Source: Atribacterota bacterium (GTDB lineage Bacteria; Atribacterota; Phoenicimicrobiia; Phoenicimicrobiales; Stramentimicrobiaceae). Taken from it: a stretch of 64,000 nt of DNA. Below the pieces are notes generated by a model. The model was not told the origin of the DNA, did not search any database, and was given only the letters and a program-made list of their open reading frames with translations. The DNA lies in NCBI GenBank assembly GCA_028717805.1, contig JAQUNC010000002.1, forward strand, positions 1 to 64,000, in the 5' to 3' direction. Position 1 is the stretch's first letter; each line of letters begins with the position of its first letter. The translations under genes and the position numbers were made by a program. This document shows, one piece after another, positions 27,678 to 37,998 of the stretch.

Positions 27678-28694
27678 AATAATTTCAAATAAGTTACCGT
27701 CCAATATATCCTCTAAATTATAGAAATTTACATTAATACGATGATCGGTAACACGATTTTGCGGAAAATTATAAGTTCTAATGCGTTCACTCCGATCTCC
27801 AGTGCCCACCTGTTTTCTCCTCTGCTGTTCGATTTCCTTGTTATGTTCCCCCTGTATACGATCCAATAAGCGTGCTCTCAATATCTTCAGTGCTTTGGCT
27901 TTATTTTTATGCTGAGATTTTTCATCCTGACAGGTAACCACAATCCCGGTGGGAAGATGGGTAATTCTTACTGCAGAATCGGTAGTATTAACGCTCTGTC
28001 CTCCGGGACCGGTTGAACGAAAACGATCAATCTTCAACTCATTATAATTAATTTCCATTTCAATTTCTTCAGCCTCCGGTAAGATAGCTACAGTAATCGT
28101 AGAGGTATGAATTCGGCCTCCCGATTCAGTAACAGGGATTCTCTGTACTCTATGTACCCCACTTTCTTGTTTTAAGGAACCAAAGACATTTTTACCAGAA
28201 ATACCAAAGATAATTTCCTTAAAACCGCCAATTTCAGTGGGATTAGAATTCATCACTTCTACCTTCCAGTGGTTTCTTTCTGCAAAACGGGAATACATCC
28301 GAAACAAATCACTTACAAAAAGTGCTGCTTCCTCTCCCCCAGCACCAGCCCTGATCTCCACAATGATATTTTTCTTATTTCTGGGATCTTCCGGATTTAA
28401 TAATTCCTGTATAGAATCTTTTATCTTATCCTTCTTTTGATTGAGCAATTCTAATTCTTCATTAATCATTTCTTTTAATTCAGGATCTTGCTCATTTGTT
28501 CTAAACTGCTCATTTTCCAGGATTTCCTGCTCAATTTTTTTGTATTCAATATAAAGCTGGGCAATCCTGGCAATTTCACTATGTCTTTTAGCCAATTTTT
28601 GAAATTGTTCCTGATTAGCAATTATTTCCGGTTGGGATAATTGTTGATTTAAAGACTGATATTCCTTTTCAATGTCATCTAATACCTTAAACAT
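27666..28694 (-). CDS. prfA: Peptide chain release factor 1
   Basis: Recognises UAA and UAG and triggers peptide release. The 342 residues are a little shorter than the usual 355-360. The catalytic GGQ is in [14 protein letters not shown], and the codon-recognition tripeptide is PVT in [14 protein letters not shown], where RF1 usually has PxT (RF2 has SPF). The C-terminal end (NLFEIIEHF) is encoded inside the terminator stem. It lies between thyX and prmC. Confidence 0.96.
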   Translation of the reverse strand: MFKVLDDIEKEYQSLNQQLSQPEIIANQEQFQKLAKRHSEIARIAQLYIEYKKIEQEILENEQFRTNEQDPELKEMINEELELLNQKKDKIKDSIQELLNPEDPRNKKNIIVEIRAGAGGEEAALFVSDLFRMYSRFAERNHWKVEVMNSNPTEIGGFKEIIFGISGKNVFGSLKQESGVHRVQRIPVTESGGRIHTSTITVAILPEAEEIEMEINYNELKIDRFRSTGPGGQSVNTTDSAVRITHLPTGIVVTCQDEKSQHKNKAKALKILRARLLDRIQGEHNKEIEQQRRKQVGTGDRSERIRTYNFPQNRVTDHRINVNFYNLEDILDGNLFEIIEHF

Positions 28695-28773
28695 ATATTC
28701 TCACTACTTTCCAAATTCAATAAAGATTTTACACCTACTCATATTAAAATTAGAAATTATTATAATATCTTTC

Positions 28774-29463
28774 TTAGTTATTGCCTGATTGTTCTCTGCT
28801 CCAGGGCTTACCACAGGTCATTTCTCCTTCAGGACATGGACCTATCAGGCAAGATGGTCCGGAATCTTGAAAAATATGAGGAGCAATTTCTTTTACCAGC
28901 TTCAACATAGAAATTGCCAGCTCTCTTATTTCCCATTGTGCCCTATTACAGCATCTCAATCTAAAAAAATGTATTAATTCACGAGCATTAGCAGTAAAAA
29001 TAATACTGGTAGTAACCGACTGGGGTAAAATATATCGAGCATCTTCAGCTGGAATTCCCTGTGCTAACATTTCCCGATAAAAAGAAAAACAACTCTGGGA
29101 AAGTTCCTGAAATTTCAATAACAAGTCACTATTGTTATTCCGGATGCTTTTAGGGGTGATATGGTTTTGTTTTTTCCCCAACTTGACATATCTTTGGCTC
29201 TTCTGGGAAAAAGAAGCTATCCGATGCCTGACCAGTTGATGTGAAGTAATCCTTGATATATCCTCAATTCCAAAGGTAAAAGAGACATGTTCCAGGACAG
29301 AATAATGCCCTAACTTCATAATCTTTTTTATTATTATATCGTTTTTTTCCTCTGCAGTTTCTTCTTTTAACTGATCAATAGTTTTATTCGAATAACAAAG
29401 CCGAGCTGCTTGGGCAACCGTCTCTTCTGGAAACCTGGTATAGTTTAATATTTGAACCTTCAT
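28774..29463 (-). CDS. thyX: Flavin-dependent thymidylate synthase
   Basis: Makes dTMP from dUMP using FAD, NADPH and methylene-tetrahydrofolate. About 229 residues. The ThyX signature RHRx7S is present as RHRIASFSQKS, with ELIHFFRLRCC and AQWEIRELA further on. I start at the ATG at 29463 because the following MKVQILNYT matches family starts. An in-frame TTG at 29484 has no ribosome site. It overlaps or nearly abuts tdk, so the dTMP salvage and synthesis genes are coupled. No thyA is seen. Confidence 0.95.
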   Translation of the reverse strand: MKVQILNYTRFPEETVAQAARLCYSNKTIDQLKEETAEEKNDIIIKKIMKLGHYSVLEHVSFTFGIEDISRITSHQLVRHRIASFSQKSQRYVKLGKKQNHITPKSIRNNNSDLLLKFQELSQSCFSFYREMLAQGIPAEDARYILPQSVTTSIIFTANARELIHFFRLRCCNRAQWEIRELAISMLKLVKEIAPHIFQDSGPSCLIGPCPEGEMTCGKPWSREQSGNN

Positions 29464-29486
29464 AGTACTTTTATTCCCTACCAATA

Positions 29487-30080
29487 TTAACTTTTCTGGG
29501 CTGGTTTATTGATAACTTCATGATGCACTCTACATCGTGCTTCATAACTTTCCTTAGCACCAATAAGAATGGTTGGGTCGTTATAATCAGCCGGTTTACC
29601 ATTGACCAATCTTTGAGTTCTGGTAGCTGTTTTCCCACACACCATACAAATAGCATGAAGTTTATCAACATATTCAGCAATAGCCAGCAACTCAGGCATA
29701 GAACCGAATGGTTCGCCTCGAAAGTTCTGGTCAAGCCCTGCTACAATCACTCTCTTGCCCTGATTTGCCAATAACTGGCAAACCTCTACAATTTTTCGGT
29801 CAAAAAATTGTGCTTCATCAATAGCAATGACTTCAGTATCAGGTTTAACTTCATTCAGAATCTCTAATGCTTTTTTAATACAGGTAGCTTCAACCTTACT
29901 ACCATTATGGGAATAGATATATTGTACCTGATAACGATTATCTATTAAAGGTTTAAATATCTGCACTTTTTTTCGGGCAATCTGCACACGACGTACTCTT
30001 CTTATCAATTCTTCACTTTTCCCACTAAACATGCTTCCACAAATTACTTCTATACTACCCCCGGAACAGGTTTCCTGCAT
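29487..30080 (-). CDS. tdk: Thymidine kinase
   Basis: Phosphorylates thymidine to dTMP. The 197 residues show P-loop [13 protein letters not shown], the DEAQFF motif, and a CMVCGK zinc-type segment with the lasso region TRTQRLVNG. This is the type II (TK1-like) family. It lies between rpmE and thyX, as tdk lies after rpmE in B. subtilis. A different long frame on the same strand (29471-29734) is an overlap artefact. Confidence 0.95.
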   Translation of the reverse strand: MQETCSGGSIEVICGSMFSGKSEELIRRVRRVQIARKKVQIFKPLIDNRYQVQYIYSHNGSKVEATCIKKALEILNEVKPDTEVIAIDEAQFFDRKIVEVCQLLANQGKRVIVAGLDQNFRGEPFGSMPELLAIAEYVDKLHAICMVCGKTATRTQRLVNGKPADYNDPTILIGAKESYEARCRVHHEVINKPAQKS

Positions 30081-30126
30081 CCTGTATTCCTCCCTTGTCT
30101 ATATTTCCTAAACAAAAACTTATAAT

Positions 30127-30154
30127 AAAAAACAGAGCCTTTGCCCTGTTTTTT
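30127..30154. terminator. Hairpin terminator between rpmE and tdk
   Basis: AAAAAACAG...CTGTTTTTT, with an inner GC/GC pair and a short loop, is nearly symmetrical, so a T-run follows the stem on both strands. On the minus strand it ends the rpmE transcript about 55 bases after the stop codon and 47 bases before tdk. Confidence 0.75.
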
Positions 30155-30209
30155 CTTTCTTTATAATAATATGGTAATACTACTTATTCATTATCTGATG
30201 AATCGTTAT

Positions 30210-30455
30210 TTATTCCTCTTTTATTTCCTGGTTTTTCTTGCTTTTCCCTAATTCCTGTTCCAAATTATATCTCCTATTAAACTTCTCGACTCTACCAGCA
30301 GAATCAAAGATCTTCTGTTCCCCGGTAAAGAAAGGATGGCAGGCAGAACATACCTCTACCCTTATTAACTCTTTTGTAGATTGAGTTTCAAAACTATTTC
30401 CACAGGCACAGATTACTTTAGCTTTTCCATATTTAGGATGAATTCCTTTTTTCAT
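30210..30455 (-). CDS. rpmE: Ribosomal protein L31 (zinc form)
   Basis: Large-subunit protein of the intersubunit bridge. About 81 residues. The zinc ligands are visible as CACGNSFET and [11 protein letters not shown], so this is the cysteine-bearing, zinc-dependent paralogue; no cysteine-free copy is seen. The ATG at 30455 has AAGGTG 8 bases upstream and fits better than the ATG two codons earlier. The C-terminus after the family end is longer than usual and charged ([16 protein letters not shown]). It follows rho, as in Firmicutes. Confidence 0.95.
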   Translation of the reverse strand: MKKGIHPKYGKAKVICACGNSFETQSTKELIRVEVCSACHPFFTGEQKIFDSAGRVEKFNRRYNLEQELGKSKKNQEIKEE

Positions 30456-30727
30456 TATCATTTCACCTTCATTCTTAATAATATCAGCCCTAAACTCAAG
30501 GGGGCAGTTCCTCTTGCAACTTTAAAACTATCCATTTCTTTTTTTAATACATTTCAAACAGTGGATTATTAATTATAGGTAACAAAAACTTTCTACCAAA
30601 AAACACTATGAAATTATAACACAAGTACTTTTAAGCGTCAAAGGTAATAAGTACTTTTTTCTATTAACTTTTTTTCTCCATCCTTATGCTTAAACTATTG
30701 CTTAGTATTTTCAAGAAGGTATCAGGT

Positions 30728-31981
30728 CTAATGATTTTCATCCTTAATAGCATTTAGAAAATCATGATTGTTTTTGGTCTTCTTTAGTCTATTTAACAGT
30801 AAGCTAATGGCATCAGTGGTATTCTGACTGGATAAAGCCCTTCTCATTAACCAGACTTTGCTTAACTCATCTGCTTCCAATAATAACTCCTCTTTCCTGG
30901 TTCCAGAACGCTTAATATCAATGGCAGGGAATATCCTATTATCAGAAATTTCCCGGTCTAAGCGTAACTCCATGTTGCCAGTACCTTTAAACTCTTCAAA
31001 AATTACATCATCCATGCGACTGCCGGTTTCAACCAAAGCTGTGGCTAGAATGGTCAGACTGCCTCCCTCTTCTAAATTTCTAGCAGCTCCAAAAAATCGC
31101 TTGGGAAAATAGAGGGCTGTTGAATCTAATCCACCTGATAAGGTTTTGCCACTGGTGGGAATATTCAAGTTATATGCTCTGGCCAATCTGGTTACACTAT
31201 CCAGCAGAATTACCACATCATGTTTTAGTTCTACTAATCTTTTGGCTCTTTCTAAAACAATTTCTGCTACCTTAATATGATTGTTAATAGGTTGATCAAA
31301 GGTAGAGCTAATAACTTCTGCCTTTTCCACTGACCGCCTCATATTGGTAACTTCTTCTGGCCTCTCATCAATCAATAATATCATAAGAATAGTTTCAGGA
31401 TGATTAGCAATGATACCATTGGCAATCTTTTCCAGAAGTATTGTTTTCCCTGCTTTGGGAGGAGATACGATTAAACCTCTCTGTCCTTTGCCAATAGGTG
31501 AAAAAAGATCGATTACTCTAGCAGACAATTCGTATGGTTTGGTTTCTAACTTAAATCTTTCCATGGGAAAAAGTGGCGTTAGATTCTCGAAATCAATACG
31601 TTCTTTGGACAATTCCGGGTCTTCATGATTAACTGCTTCCACCTTGAGTAAGGCAAAGTATCTTTCACCTTCTTTGGGATAACGAACCTGACCAGAAACA
31701 AGATCTCCATTACTTAAGTTAAATCTCTTTATTTGTGATGGTGAAATATAGACGTCATTGGGACCAGGTAGGTAGCCACCAGTTCTTAAAAATCCAAATC
31801 CTTCTTTCATAATATCCAGAATGCCTTCAGAAAACATATAACCCTGTTTCTCAGTTTGTGCTTTTAAGATATTAAAAATTAAATCTGTCTTTTTCATTCG
31901 AGTACAATTATTGATTTCATACTCATTAGCAATCTTGCACAGTTCACTTATTTTCATTTCTTTTAATTCATTTAATTCCAA
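30728..31981 (-). CDS. rho: Transcription termination factor Rho
   Basis: RNA-dependent hexameric ATPase that ends transcription. The 417 residues have the Rho N-domain (about 1-45), the RNA-binding cold-shock-like domain with EGFGFLRTG (RNP-like) (about 50-125), Walker [14 protein letters not shown], Walker [17 protein letters not shown], and the Q- and R-loop region [20 protein letters not shown]. The TTG start has GGGGG about 9 bases upstream. A 545-base leader precedes it, which would suit the autoregulation known for rho elsewhere. Confidence 0.97.
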   Translation of the reverse strand: MELNELKEMKISELCKIANEYEINNCTRMKKTDLIFNILKAQTEKQGYMFSEGILDIMKEGFGFLRTGGYLPGPNDVYISPSQIKRFNLSNGDLVSGQVRYPKEGERYFALLKVEAVNHEDPELSKERIDFENLTPLFPMERFKLETKPYELSARVIDLFSPIGKGQRGLIVSPPKAGKTILLEKIANGIIANHPETILMILLIDERPEEVTNMRRSVEKAEVISSTFDQPINNHIKVAEIVLERAKRLVELKHDVVILLDSVTRLARAYNLNIPTSGKTLSGGLDSTALYFPKRFFGAARNLEEGGSLTILATALVETGSRMDDVIFEEFKGTGNMELRLDREISDNRIFPAIDIKRSGTRKEELLLEADELSKVWLMRRALSSQNTTDAISLLLNRLKKTKNNHDFLNAIKDENH

Positions 31982-32526
31982 AATATAATACCCCCTAAGG
32001 TTTTTGAATCTCTTTCAAATATAAACAGCAGATAACACATCATCCCTACCCCGTTCTTTAAGTTTAAACTGTTTTTTTAACCAATCATTACCACTTTTAC
32101 GGAAGGTGTTTTTTTACAGTCAAATTAATAATTAAATAACTCTTTTTCCGTGATTATCACTATCTTTTCAAATAAAGTTACAATTAACAAATAAAACTAC
32201 TTTCATTAATTAATAGATAAATAGTGGGAAAAATTCTTGAAGAATAACCCTGTAGTTACATTTTACTAAAATTATATCACTTCCTTTTTAAAAAACAATA
32301 CATATTTATTTTTCTGTAAAATAATAAATTCCAGTCAGAATGTGCCTCTTGATTACCTTCATCCATTCAATGTTCTGAATTAGATTACCTGTTGTGGTGA
32401 ACCTTCAATTGAGCGCCCATTTTCTCTTAGTTTCTATCTATCTTGTAAGCAAATAATCTCCAGCTAAAATAACCTATTTTCTCAGATTCAGGTAAATAAT
32501 AATTTTCTATTAAACTAAACGCTAAT
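31982..32526. other. Long gap upstream of rho (545 bases)
   Basis: No full gene is seen. Near 32440-32530, one base out of frame with the preceding nucleotidyltransferase, a minus-strand frame continues for about 35 residues (…ENYYLPESEKIGYFSWRLF…) before a stop. Further on, a short stretch reads MKVIKRHILTGIYYFT and stops. Both may be gene fragments or chance. The rest is A+T-rich and probably carries the rho promoter and leader; I could not assign boxes. Confidence 0.5.
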
Positions 32527-33297
32527 TTAGGATGAGGTAGTAGGATTTTTTTGATTTATGGTCTGCAATATCAATTCATAGTCACTCAACTTATCTAAAT
32601 CAATCATAACTTCTGGATCATCAATCGTGATGCTCTTCACTGGATAGCCAGCTATTAGTGATGCCTTTTCTTCTATTTCCTTGATGGTTAATGTTTTAAG
32701 TAGATACTTTATAAGAAATTTTATGCCTAATAAGCGTACATATTTCTTAACATCTTTTCGATTCTGATAAAGTTCATTTAATAACTCTTTATTCTTATCA
32801 AACAAAGGTCTGCTAAATATCGCCATATTACCGCCACAAAAGGTCCCTTCATTTAATAAAGCATAGGAACGAACAGTTTCAGGATATTTCTTCAGAATAG
32901 TTTCCTTGGTAATAATGGGATAATAAAACAGAGCGTTGTATTGTTCACACTTTTTTATAAAACGATCAATAATCTCTCCGGTAATTAGTGGTATATCTGA
33001 AGTTAACAATAAAATATTATCATCATCATTAAAATAATCAAGGCCAATTTTTATATTTTCAATAATGGAATCAGTGGAGTCAAGAATTTTTTTCACTTTT
33101 TTCTCAATAAACGGAACTAAATCATATTCTGGCCCCACCACCACAATATCATCCACCAGTTTTGACTCCAGTAAGGCATTAACAACATATTCAATCATGG
33201 GAATTTCATTAATCATCAATAAAGCTTTGTTGGTCAATTTATTATTATTCTCTAATTTTCCAATATCTTTTTTACCAGCCAGGATTAAAGCATTCAT
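32527..33297 (-). CDS. MobA-like nucleotidyltransferase
   Basis: A 256-residue protein of the NTP_transf_3 (MobA-like) fold, beginning MNALILAGKKD with a G-loop, followed by EIPMIEYVVNALLES, LLTSDIPLITGEIIDRF (metal-binding Asp), and FCGGNMAIF. The last part ends in VMIDLDKLSDYELILQTI, a usual family end. The nucleotide and acceptor are unknown; molybdopterin, sugar or alditol phosphates are possible. The last residues pass an A7 tract, after which a different frame stays open for 35 codons, so the C-terminus should be treated with care. It lies 49 bases after pyrG. Confidence 0.8.
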   Translation of the reverse strand: MNALILAGKKDIGKLENNNKLTNKALLMINEIPMIEYVVNALLESKLVDDIVVVGPEYDLVPFIEKKVKKILDSTDSIIENIKIGLDYFNDDDNILLLTSDIPLITGEIIDRFIKKCEQYNALFYYPIITKETILKKYPETVRSYALLNEGTFCGGNMAIFSRPLFDKNKELLNELYQNRKDVKKYVRLLGIKFLIKYLLKTLTIKEIEEKASLIAGYPVKSITIDDPEVMIDLDKLSDYELILQTINQKNPTTSS

Positions 33298-33346
33298 CTA
33301 TTATTTACTCCAAATAATTGAAGCCAATTTCTATAGTATTTCACAC

Positions 33347-34951
33347 CTAATCCTTTCTTATTGCAGCTTCGAGAAAGCTTTTAAACATAGGGTGAGGCCT
33401 ATTCGGTCTGGATTTAAACTCTGGGTGAAATTGCATACCTATAAACCAGGGATGATTTTTTAGTTCAATAATTTCAATAAGGTTATTCTCTAAATTAACT
33501 CCACTAAAGATTATACCAGCATTTTCAAATTTTGACAAAAATTGATTATTAAATTCATAGCGATGGCGATGCCTTTCCTGTATCTTATCCTTTTGATAAA
33601 TTCTATAAGCAAGTGTCTCTTTTGTCAAATTACAGGTATAACTGCCAAGACGCATATTGCCACCCTTAGTGGCAACATTTTTTAATCTTTCCAATAAATC
33701 AAAAATTGGATACGGTGTATTTGGGTCAAATTCTACACTATTAGCACCAGTTAGATGTAATTCATTTCGAGCAAATTCTATCAAGGCACATTCCATGCCT
33801 AAACAGATTCCCATAAACGGTATACCACTCTCCCGAACATATTTAATAGCTTGAATTTTTCCCTCTATTCCTCTCACTCCAAAACCACCGGGAATTAATA
33901 TTCCCTGGACTCCTTTCAAAACCTTCTTAATATCATTTTTTAATAACAACTCGGAATCAATTCTTTTAATTTCAATCTTGTATTTATGATAAATCCCGGC
34001 ATGAACGAGGGCTTCATTGATACTCATATAGGCATCCTTTAAGCGAATATATTTTCCGATAACCGCTATGGTTGTTTTTCTCTCGGGATGGTATAAACGG
34101 TGCACCATTTCCCGCCATTCTTTCAAATCAGGTTTTTGTTCTGATAATCGCAACATTTTGACTATCAAATTACCTAAGCCCTGTTCTTCGAGAACAATGG
34201 GTACTTCATAAATTGAATCTACATCTCTAGTTTCTATAATGCCCTCTTTTGGTATATCACAGAATAAAGATATTTTTTCCTTTACAGATTCAGTTAATCT
34301 TGATTGGGCTCGACATATCAACAGGTCTGGTTGAATTCCTATACTGCGTAATTCTTTAATACTATGTTGAGTAGGTTTTGATTTAATCTCTTTTGGTGCC
34401 TTTAAATATGGGAAAAAGGAAACATGTATATAAAGAACATTTTCTTTTCCGATATCATTTCTAAATTGTCTAATCGCTTCCAGGAAGGGTAATCCTTCGA
34501 TATCTCCTATGGTTCCCCCAATTTCTACAATAATAACATCTAAAGGTGGTTGTCCTGGCTTATTTAGACGTTTTATACTGGCTTTTATTTCATCAGTAAT
34601 ATGAGGAATAATCTGAACTGTCTTACCTAAAAAATCCCCCCTCCTTTCCTTAGAAATAACTGTATTGTATATTTTCCCGGTAGTGATACTATTATCTTTG
34701 GTTAAATTGGCATCAATAAATCTTTCATAATGCCCCAGGTCTAAATCAGTTTCGGCTCCATCTTCAGTAACAAATGCTTCTCCATGCTGAAAAGGGCTCA
34801 TAGTGCCAGCATCCACATTAAGGTAGGGATCATGTTTCTGGATAGAGACTCTTAATCCCCTGCTCTTCAGTATCCGACCAATGGAAGCTGCTGTAATTCC
34901 CTTACCTATTGAGGAAACGACTCCCCCGGTTATAAAGATATATTTTGTCAT
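33347..34951 (-). CDS. pyrG: CTP synthase
   Basis: Makes CTP from UTP, ATP and glutamine. The 534 residues have the synthetase domain ([35 protein letters not shown]) and a C-terminal class I glutamine amidotransferase domain with nucleophile [13 protein letters not shown] and His-Glu in [10 protein letters not shown]. It lies upstream of rho by one gene, as in the Bacilli order rpoE-pyrG-...-rho. No CTP-sensing leader was recognised in the 225-base upstream gap. Confidence 0.97.
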   Translation of the reverse strand: MTKYIFITGGVVSSIGKGITAASIGRILKSRGLRVSIQKHDPYLNVDAGTMSPFQHGEAFVTEDGAETDLDLGHYERFIDANLTKDNSITTGKIYNTVISKERRGDFLGKTVQIIPHITDEIKASIKRLNKPGQPPLDVIIVEIGGTIGDIEGLPFLEAIRQFRNDIGKENVLYIHVSFFPYLKAPKEIKSKPTQHSIKELRSIGIQPDLLICRAQSRLTESVKEKISLFCDIPKEGIIETRDVDSIYEVPIVLEEQGLGNLIVKMLRLSEQKPDLKEWREMVHRLYHPERKTTIAVIGKYIRLKDAYMSINEALVHAGIYHKYKIEIKRIDSELLLKNDIKKVLKGVQGILIPGGFGVRGIEGKIQAIKYVRESGIPFMGICLGMECALIEFARNELHLTGANSVEFDPNTPYPIFDLLERLKNVATKGGNMRLGSYTCNLTKETLAYRIYQKDKIQERHRHRYEFNNQFLSKFENAGIIFSGVNLENNLIEIIELKNHPWFIGMQFHPEFKSRPNRPHPMFKSFLEAAIRKD

Positions 34952-35176
34952 ATAAAACCTCTATGTAAATTTTATCAGTAACTTATAGTCGCTACTTGCT
35001 GGTATTTGCTCTCGAGAGAAACATTACCCATTGTTGCGATGAACTTATTGAGAAAACTGGAATTATTTTCTGCTTTAGCATAACAGGTATATTATAATCT
35101 GAAATAAGAAAAAATTTAAGAGTTAAGTTAAATATTTTTTATTATTTTAAAACTTAAATAGTTAAATAATATTCAA

Positions 35177-35812
35177 TCAATGATTTAAGACATAAATAGT
35201 GGTCTTCTCGGGAAGTGACTGAGTATCTACCTCAAAGAAATTTGCACCAATCATTTTAATATTTTGCTTCTTATCTAAAAAAAACGATAGTGGATCAATA
35301 GACCACTTAACAGCATCAGTTTTATAATGCATGGGAAGTACTATTTTTGGTTTAACCTGTTCAATAACCAGGTCAGCCTGAGTATGATTAATAGTATAAT
35401 ATCCGCCAATGGGAATAAATAAGATATCCACCTGGTTTATTTCTTCCAGTTGTGTGTTTTCCAGTAAATGCCCTAAATCACCCAGATGGCAAAACACCAT
35501 TTCATCTGTCTTAATAACAAAAATAGTATTATTCCCTCTATATTTTCCATAGACACTATCATGATAAGAAAAAATTCCTTTAAAAAACATTTTGTGGGTA
35601 TCCCTATTAACAGTTCCCTTTAAAACAACCGGTTTTCCTTTAATTCCCATGGTGTTATTATGGTCATAATGTTCATGGCTGATGGTAATAATATTAATCT
35701 TTTCTTTGGTCATCTTATATCCCAGCGTCTCATCAAAGGGATCAGTAAGTATATTGATACCTCGATTATTGGTGATAAGAAAACAGGAATGTCCCAACCA
35801 TTTTATCTTCAT
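35177..35812 (-). CDS. Metallo-beta-lactamase-fold hydrolase, UlaG-like
   Basis: A 211-residue single-domain MBL-fold protein. The metal motif HxHxDH is present in TISHEHYDHNN; further metal ligands are plausible in HLGDLGH and in PMHYKTDAVKW. The layout (WLGHSCFLI...LTDPF) matches the UlaG/UPF0173 metal-dependent hydrolase group; most members have no known substrate. Its ATG overlaps the stop of the HARE-HTH gene by four bases (ATGA), so both are translated together. Confidence 0.85.
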   Translation of the reverse strand: MKIKWLGHSCFLITNNRGINILTDPFDETLGYKMTKEKINIITISHEHYDHNNTMGIKGKPVVLKGTVNRDTHKMFFKGIFSYHDSVYGKYRGNNTIFVIKTDEMVFCHLGDLGHLLENTQLEEINQVDILFIPIGGYYTINHTQADLVIEQVKPKIVLPMHYKTDAVKWSIDPLSFFLDKKQNIKMIGANFFEVDTQSLPEKTTIYVLNH

Positions 35813-37350
35813 TCTTTTTTCTTATCTCTCCTACCTTCATGATACTGGATTTCCTGCTCACCTATTATAAAGTGCCAAATATCATTCATCTTCTCCTGAA
35901 TAAGATGATCAGGGTAAACCAGTATAATACTACCTGATTCTGATAATTCAATCAATTTAAAGGGTTCTTGACTTAATATAGTGATTAAATTTTTAACCTG
36001 AATCGGATCAATATTTCCGTTATTCAAGAGATTACGCATAATATCGAGTTCTTTTACCAATAGACTTATATCCATAAAGTTATCTTTGGACCTGGCAGCT
36101 TGTAAAATATTAATCACTATTTTTATTAATTGCCAATTTTTCCATTGGTTTTCCCTCAATCCTTTTAATTTGGCTAGGTTATTTCTGGAGTGATGCATTG
36201 GGTTGAAGGCAATCCTCAAATCAAGCAAAGAAAAAGGAATTCGTTTATGCTCCTTGATAATGTAATCTAAGATAGAAAGTTCATACAATTGGACTCCTTC
36301 TTCGCTGGCTCTATCAATTAATTCCTGTAACATGAATTTTTCTGAAAATAAAATTATGGAATCAGCATTTGTTTTTTCTTTCATTTTTTTCATAGCTTCC
36401 CAGTCAAGGGAATGAATGGTATTAATATCGTAATTTCCAGGTAATCCGGTAATAATTAAAGAGTAGGATTTATAAGCAAGTACTGCTCTGGCAATAAATA
36501 ATTTTTGCTGGAATTCATTGCCGGATTCCGTATCATATCCCAAAAATTCAAAACATCTTTGCAGTGAGCTATAAAAAGCCTCCGGGTTATCTGTATAATA
36601 AAGACTAAGATAGAGCTGCTCTGCCTCGTTTAACCATTCCAATAATCCCCACTGTTCCTTGTTTATTAATACAAAACGAACATCATTTTGTAATATATTC
36701 TGAATATACCTTTCAAACAAACCTCTTTGCTCAGGTTCTTGTTTGGTTATTTCTGAATAAATTTGAAGAAAGCTAAGGGGTTTGCCTTCATTATGCAAGA
36801 TTTGATATATTGTATCTCCCATATCTTTTTCGGTATCATATTTAATCTCTTTCTCCACTATAACAAAATACTTCTTCCTGGCCTCATCAATTAAACCTAT
36901 TAAAATAGTATCATTTATACCTAATTTTCTTTTTTGATACCATTCTTTAAATCCAGATATTATTTTTTGACGATAATCCACCACTGCCTTGATTTCTTCT
37001 CCTTCACTGTCAATGAAAATAACATTTATAATACTATCATCACGGTGCCAGGAAAAATAAGGTTTTAAATAGCTGGTTAAGAATATTGTTCCATTACGTA
37101 GACAGTAAGAGGTTAAAGTATAGGGCAAGTTAGCTTCTCGATACTTCCACTTTATCAGTCCCCAAATTCCACGTTGATATCTTACAAATCTCTGATCAAC
37201 TCCCATCAAAGCATTAACATCATGATGTGGATTTTCTGCTTTAATCTCCTTGATTTTCATTATTTCTTCAGTAATTTTGCGATAATGCATAGGACGATGA
37301 TTTTCTTCAAGAATACTGTAAGCTAAATCAGCGATTGATTTCCTGGGCAT
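35809..37350 (-). CDS. Double HARE-HTH protein with degenerate endonuclease-like domain
   Basis: The 513-residue protein has two winged-helix HARE-HTH domains, at about 5-70 (LAYSILEENHRPMHYRKITE, then RFVRYQRGIWGLIKW) and about 180-245 (TIYQILHNEGKPLSFLQIYS, then EQWGLLEW). Residues about 255-400 look like a restriction-endonuclease-like fold: FEFLGYDTESG, SYSLIITG, and an Mrr-like end IDRASEEGVQLYELSILDYI. The PD-(D/E)xK residues are not clear. The rest is helical and unassigned. The HARE domain occurs in the RNA polymerase delta subunit RpoE, which is encoded just upstream of pyrG in Bacilli; here this gene lies one gene upstream of pyrG. Function unknown. GGAGG is 6 bases before the ATG. 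Confidence 0.7.
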   Translation of the reverse strand: MPRKSIADLAYSILEENHRPMHYRKITEEIMKIKEIKAENPHHDVNALMGVDQRFVRYQRGIWGLIKWKYREANLPYTLTSYCLRNGTIFLTSYLKPYFSWHRDDSIINVIFIDSEGEEIKAVVDYRQKIISGFKEWYQKRKLGINDTILIGLIDEARKKYFVIVEKEIKYDTEKDMGDTIYQILHNEGKPLSFLQIYSEITKQEPEQRGLFERYIQNILQNDVRFVLINKEQWGLLEWLNEAEQLYLSLYYTDNPEAFYSSLQRCFEFLGYDTESGNEFQQKLFIARAVLAYKSYSLIITGLPGNYDINTIHSLDWEAMKKMKEKTNADSIILFSEKFMLQELIDRASEEGVQLYELSILDYIIKEHKRIPFSLLDLRIAFNPMHHSRNNLAKLKGLRENQWKNWQLIKIVINILQAARSKDNFMDISLLVKELDIMRNLLNNGNIDPIQVKNLITILSQEPFKLIELSESGSIILVYPDHLIQEKMNDIWHFIIGEQEIQYHEGRRDKKKE

Positions 37351-37485
37351 TTCCCACCTCCATCCCGGAATACAATCATCTGGTAAAGGTAAGCGTTAAT
37401 TCCATTTTTAAAATATTACTAAATTTTTAAATGACTTGTAGCTCTAAAGTTTCTAAAATGAAAATATAAAAATGATACATAAACT

Positions 37486-37998
37486 CTAATATTGCTTTCC
37501 TTTATAACTATTCATTAGTTGCACATAAGATTCAGCATGTTCTCTTAAAAGAGAAAGTTCCTTTTCGGTAATCTTTCTGACCACTTTTCCTGGAATTCCC
37601 ATAACCATAGAATTAGTTGGAATTAAAGTTTTGGGAGTAACGACAGTCCCGGCAGCAATAATAGAATTCTTTTCAATTATTACCTCATCTAAGATATTGG
37701 CTCCTGAACCAATTAAAGCAAAATCCTCAACAGTGCAACCATGTAAAATTGCTCCATGTCCAATTGTAACATAATTTCCTATTTTAGTGGGTAAATTTTC
37801 TGCTACATGGATTATTGACCCATCCTGTACATTAGTAAAATTACCAATAGAAATAAAATCAAGATCACCCCGCAATACTGCCGAAAACCAGATACTGCTA
37901 TATTGGCCTACATATACCTCCCCAATCAGTGTGGCATTTTCTGCTACTAAAGAAGTCTCATCTATTACCGGGATTTTATTCCTGTATTTTAAAATCAT
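37486..37998 (-). CDS. Gamma carbonic anhydrase-like hexapeptide protein
   Basis: A 170-residue left-handed beta-helix protein of the YrdA/PaaY group, with imperfect hexapeptide repeats throughout the first 130 residues. The metal histidines lie in GSIIHV and in IGHGAILHGC, matching the gamma carbonic anhydrase family (usually zinc or iron). Its start overlaps the end of uvrC by 23 bases. Actual anhydrase activity is known for only some members. Confidence 0.9.
   Translation of the reverse strand: MILKYRNKIPVIDETSLVAENATLIGEVYVGQYSSIWFSAVLRGDLDFISIGNFTNVQDGSIIHVAENLPTKIGNYVTIGHGAILHGCTVEDFALIGSGANILDEVIIEKNSIIAAGTVVTPKTLIPTNSMVMGIPGKVVRKITEKELSLLREHAESYVQLMNSYKGKQY

Noticed and set aside
29471-29734. 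87-codon frame on the same strand as tdk
   Set aside because: It lies inside tdk in another frame; tdk has all family motifs.
32290-32360. Short minus-strand peptide MKVIKRHILTGIYYFT resembling the start of DUF502 proteins
   Set aside because: A stop follows within a few codons and the resemblance is limited to a few residues.
34952-35176. CTP-sensing attenuator upstream of pyrG
   Set aside because: No initial GGGC plus terminator arrangement, as known from Bacilli, could be found in the 225-base gap.
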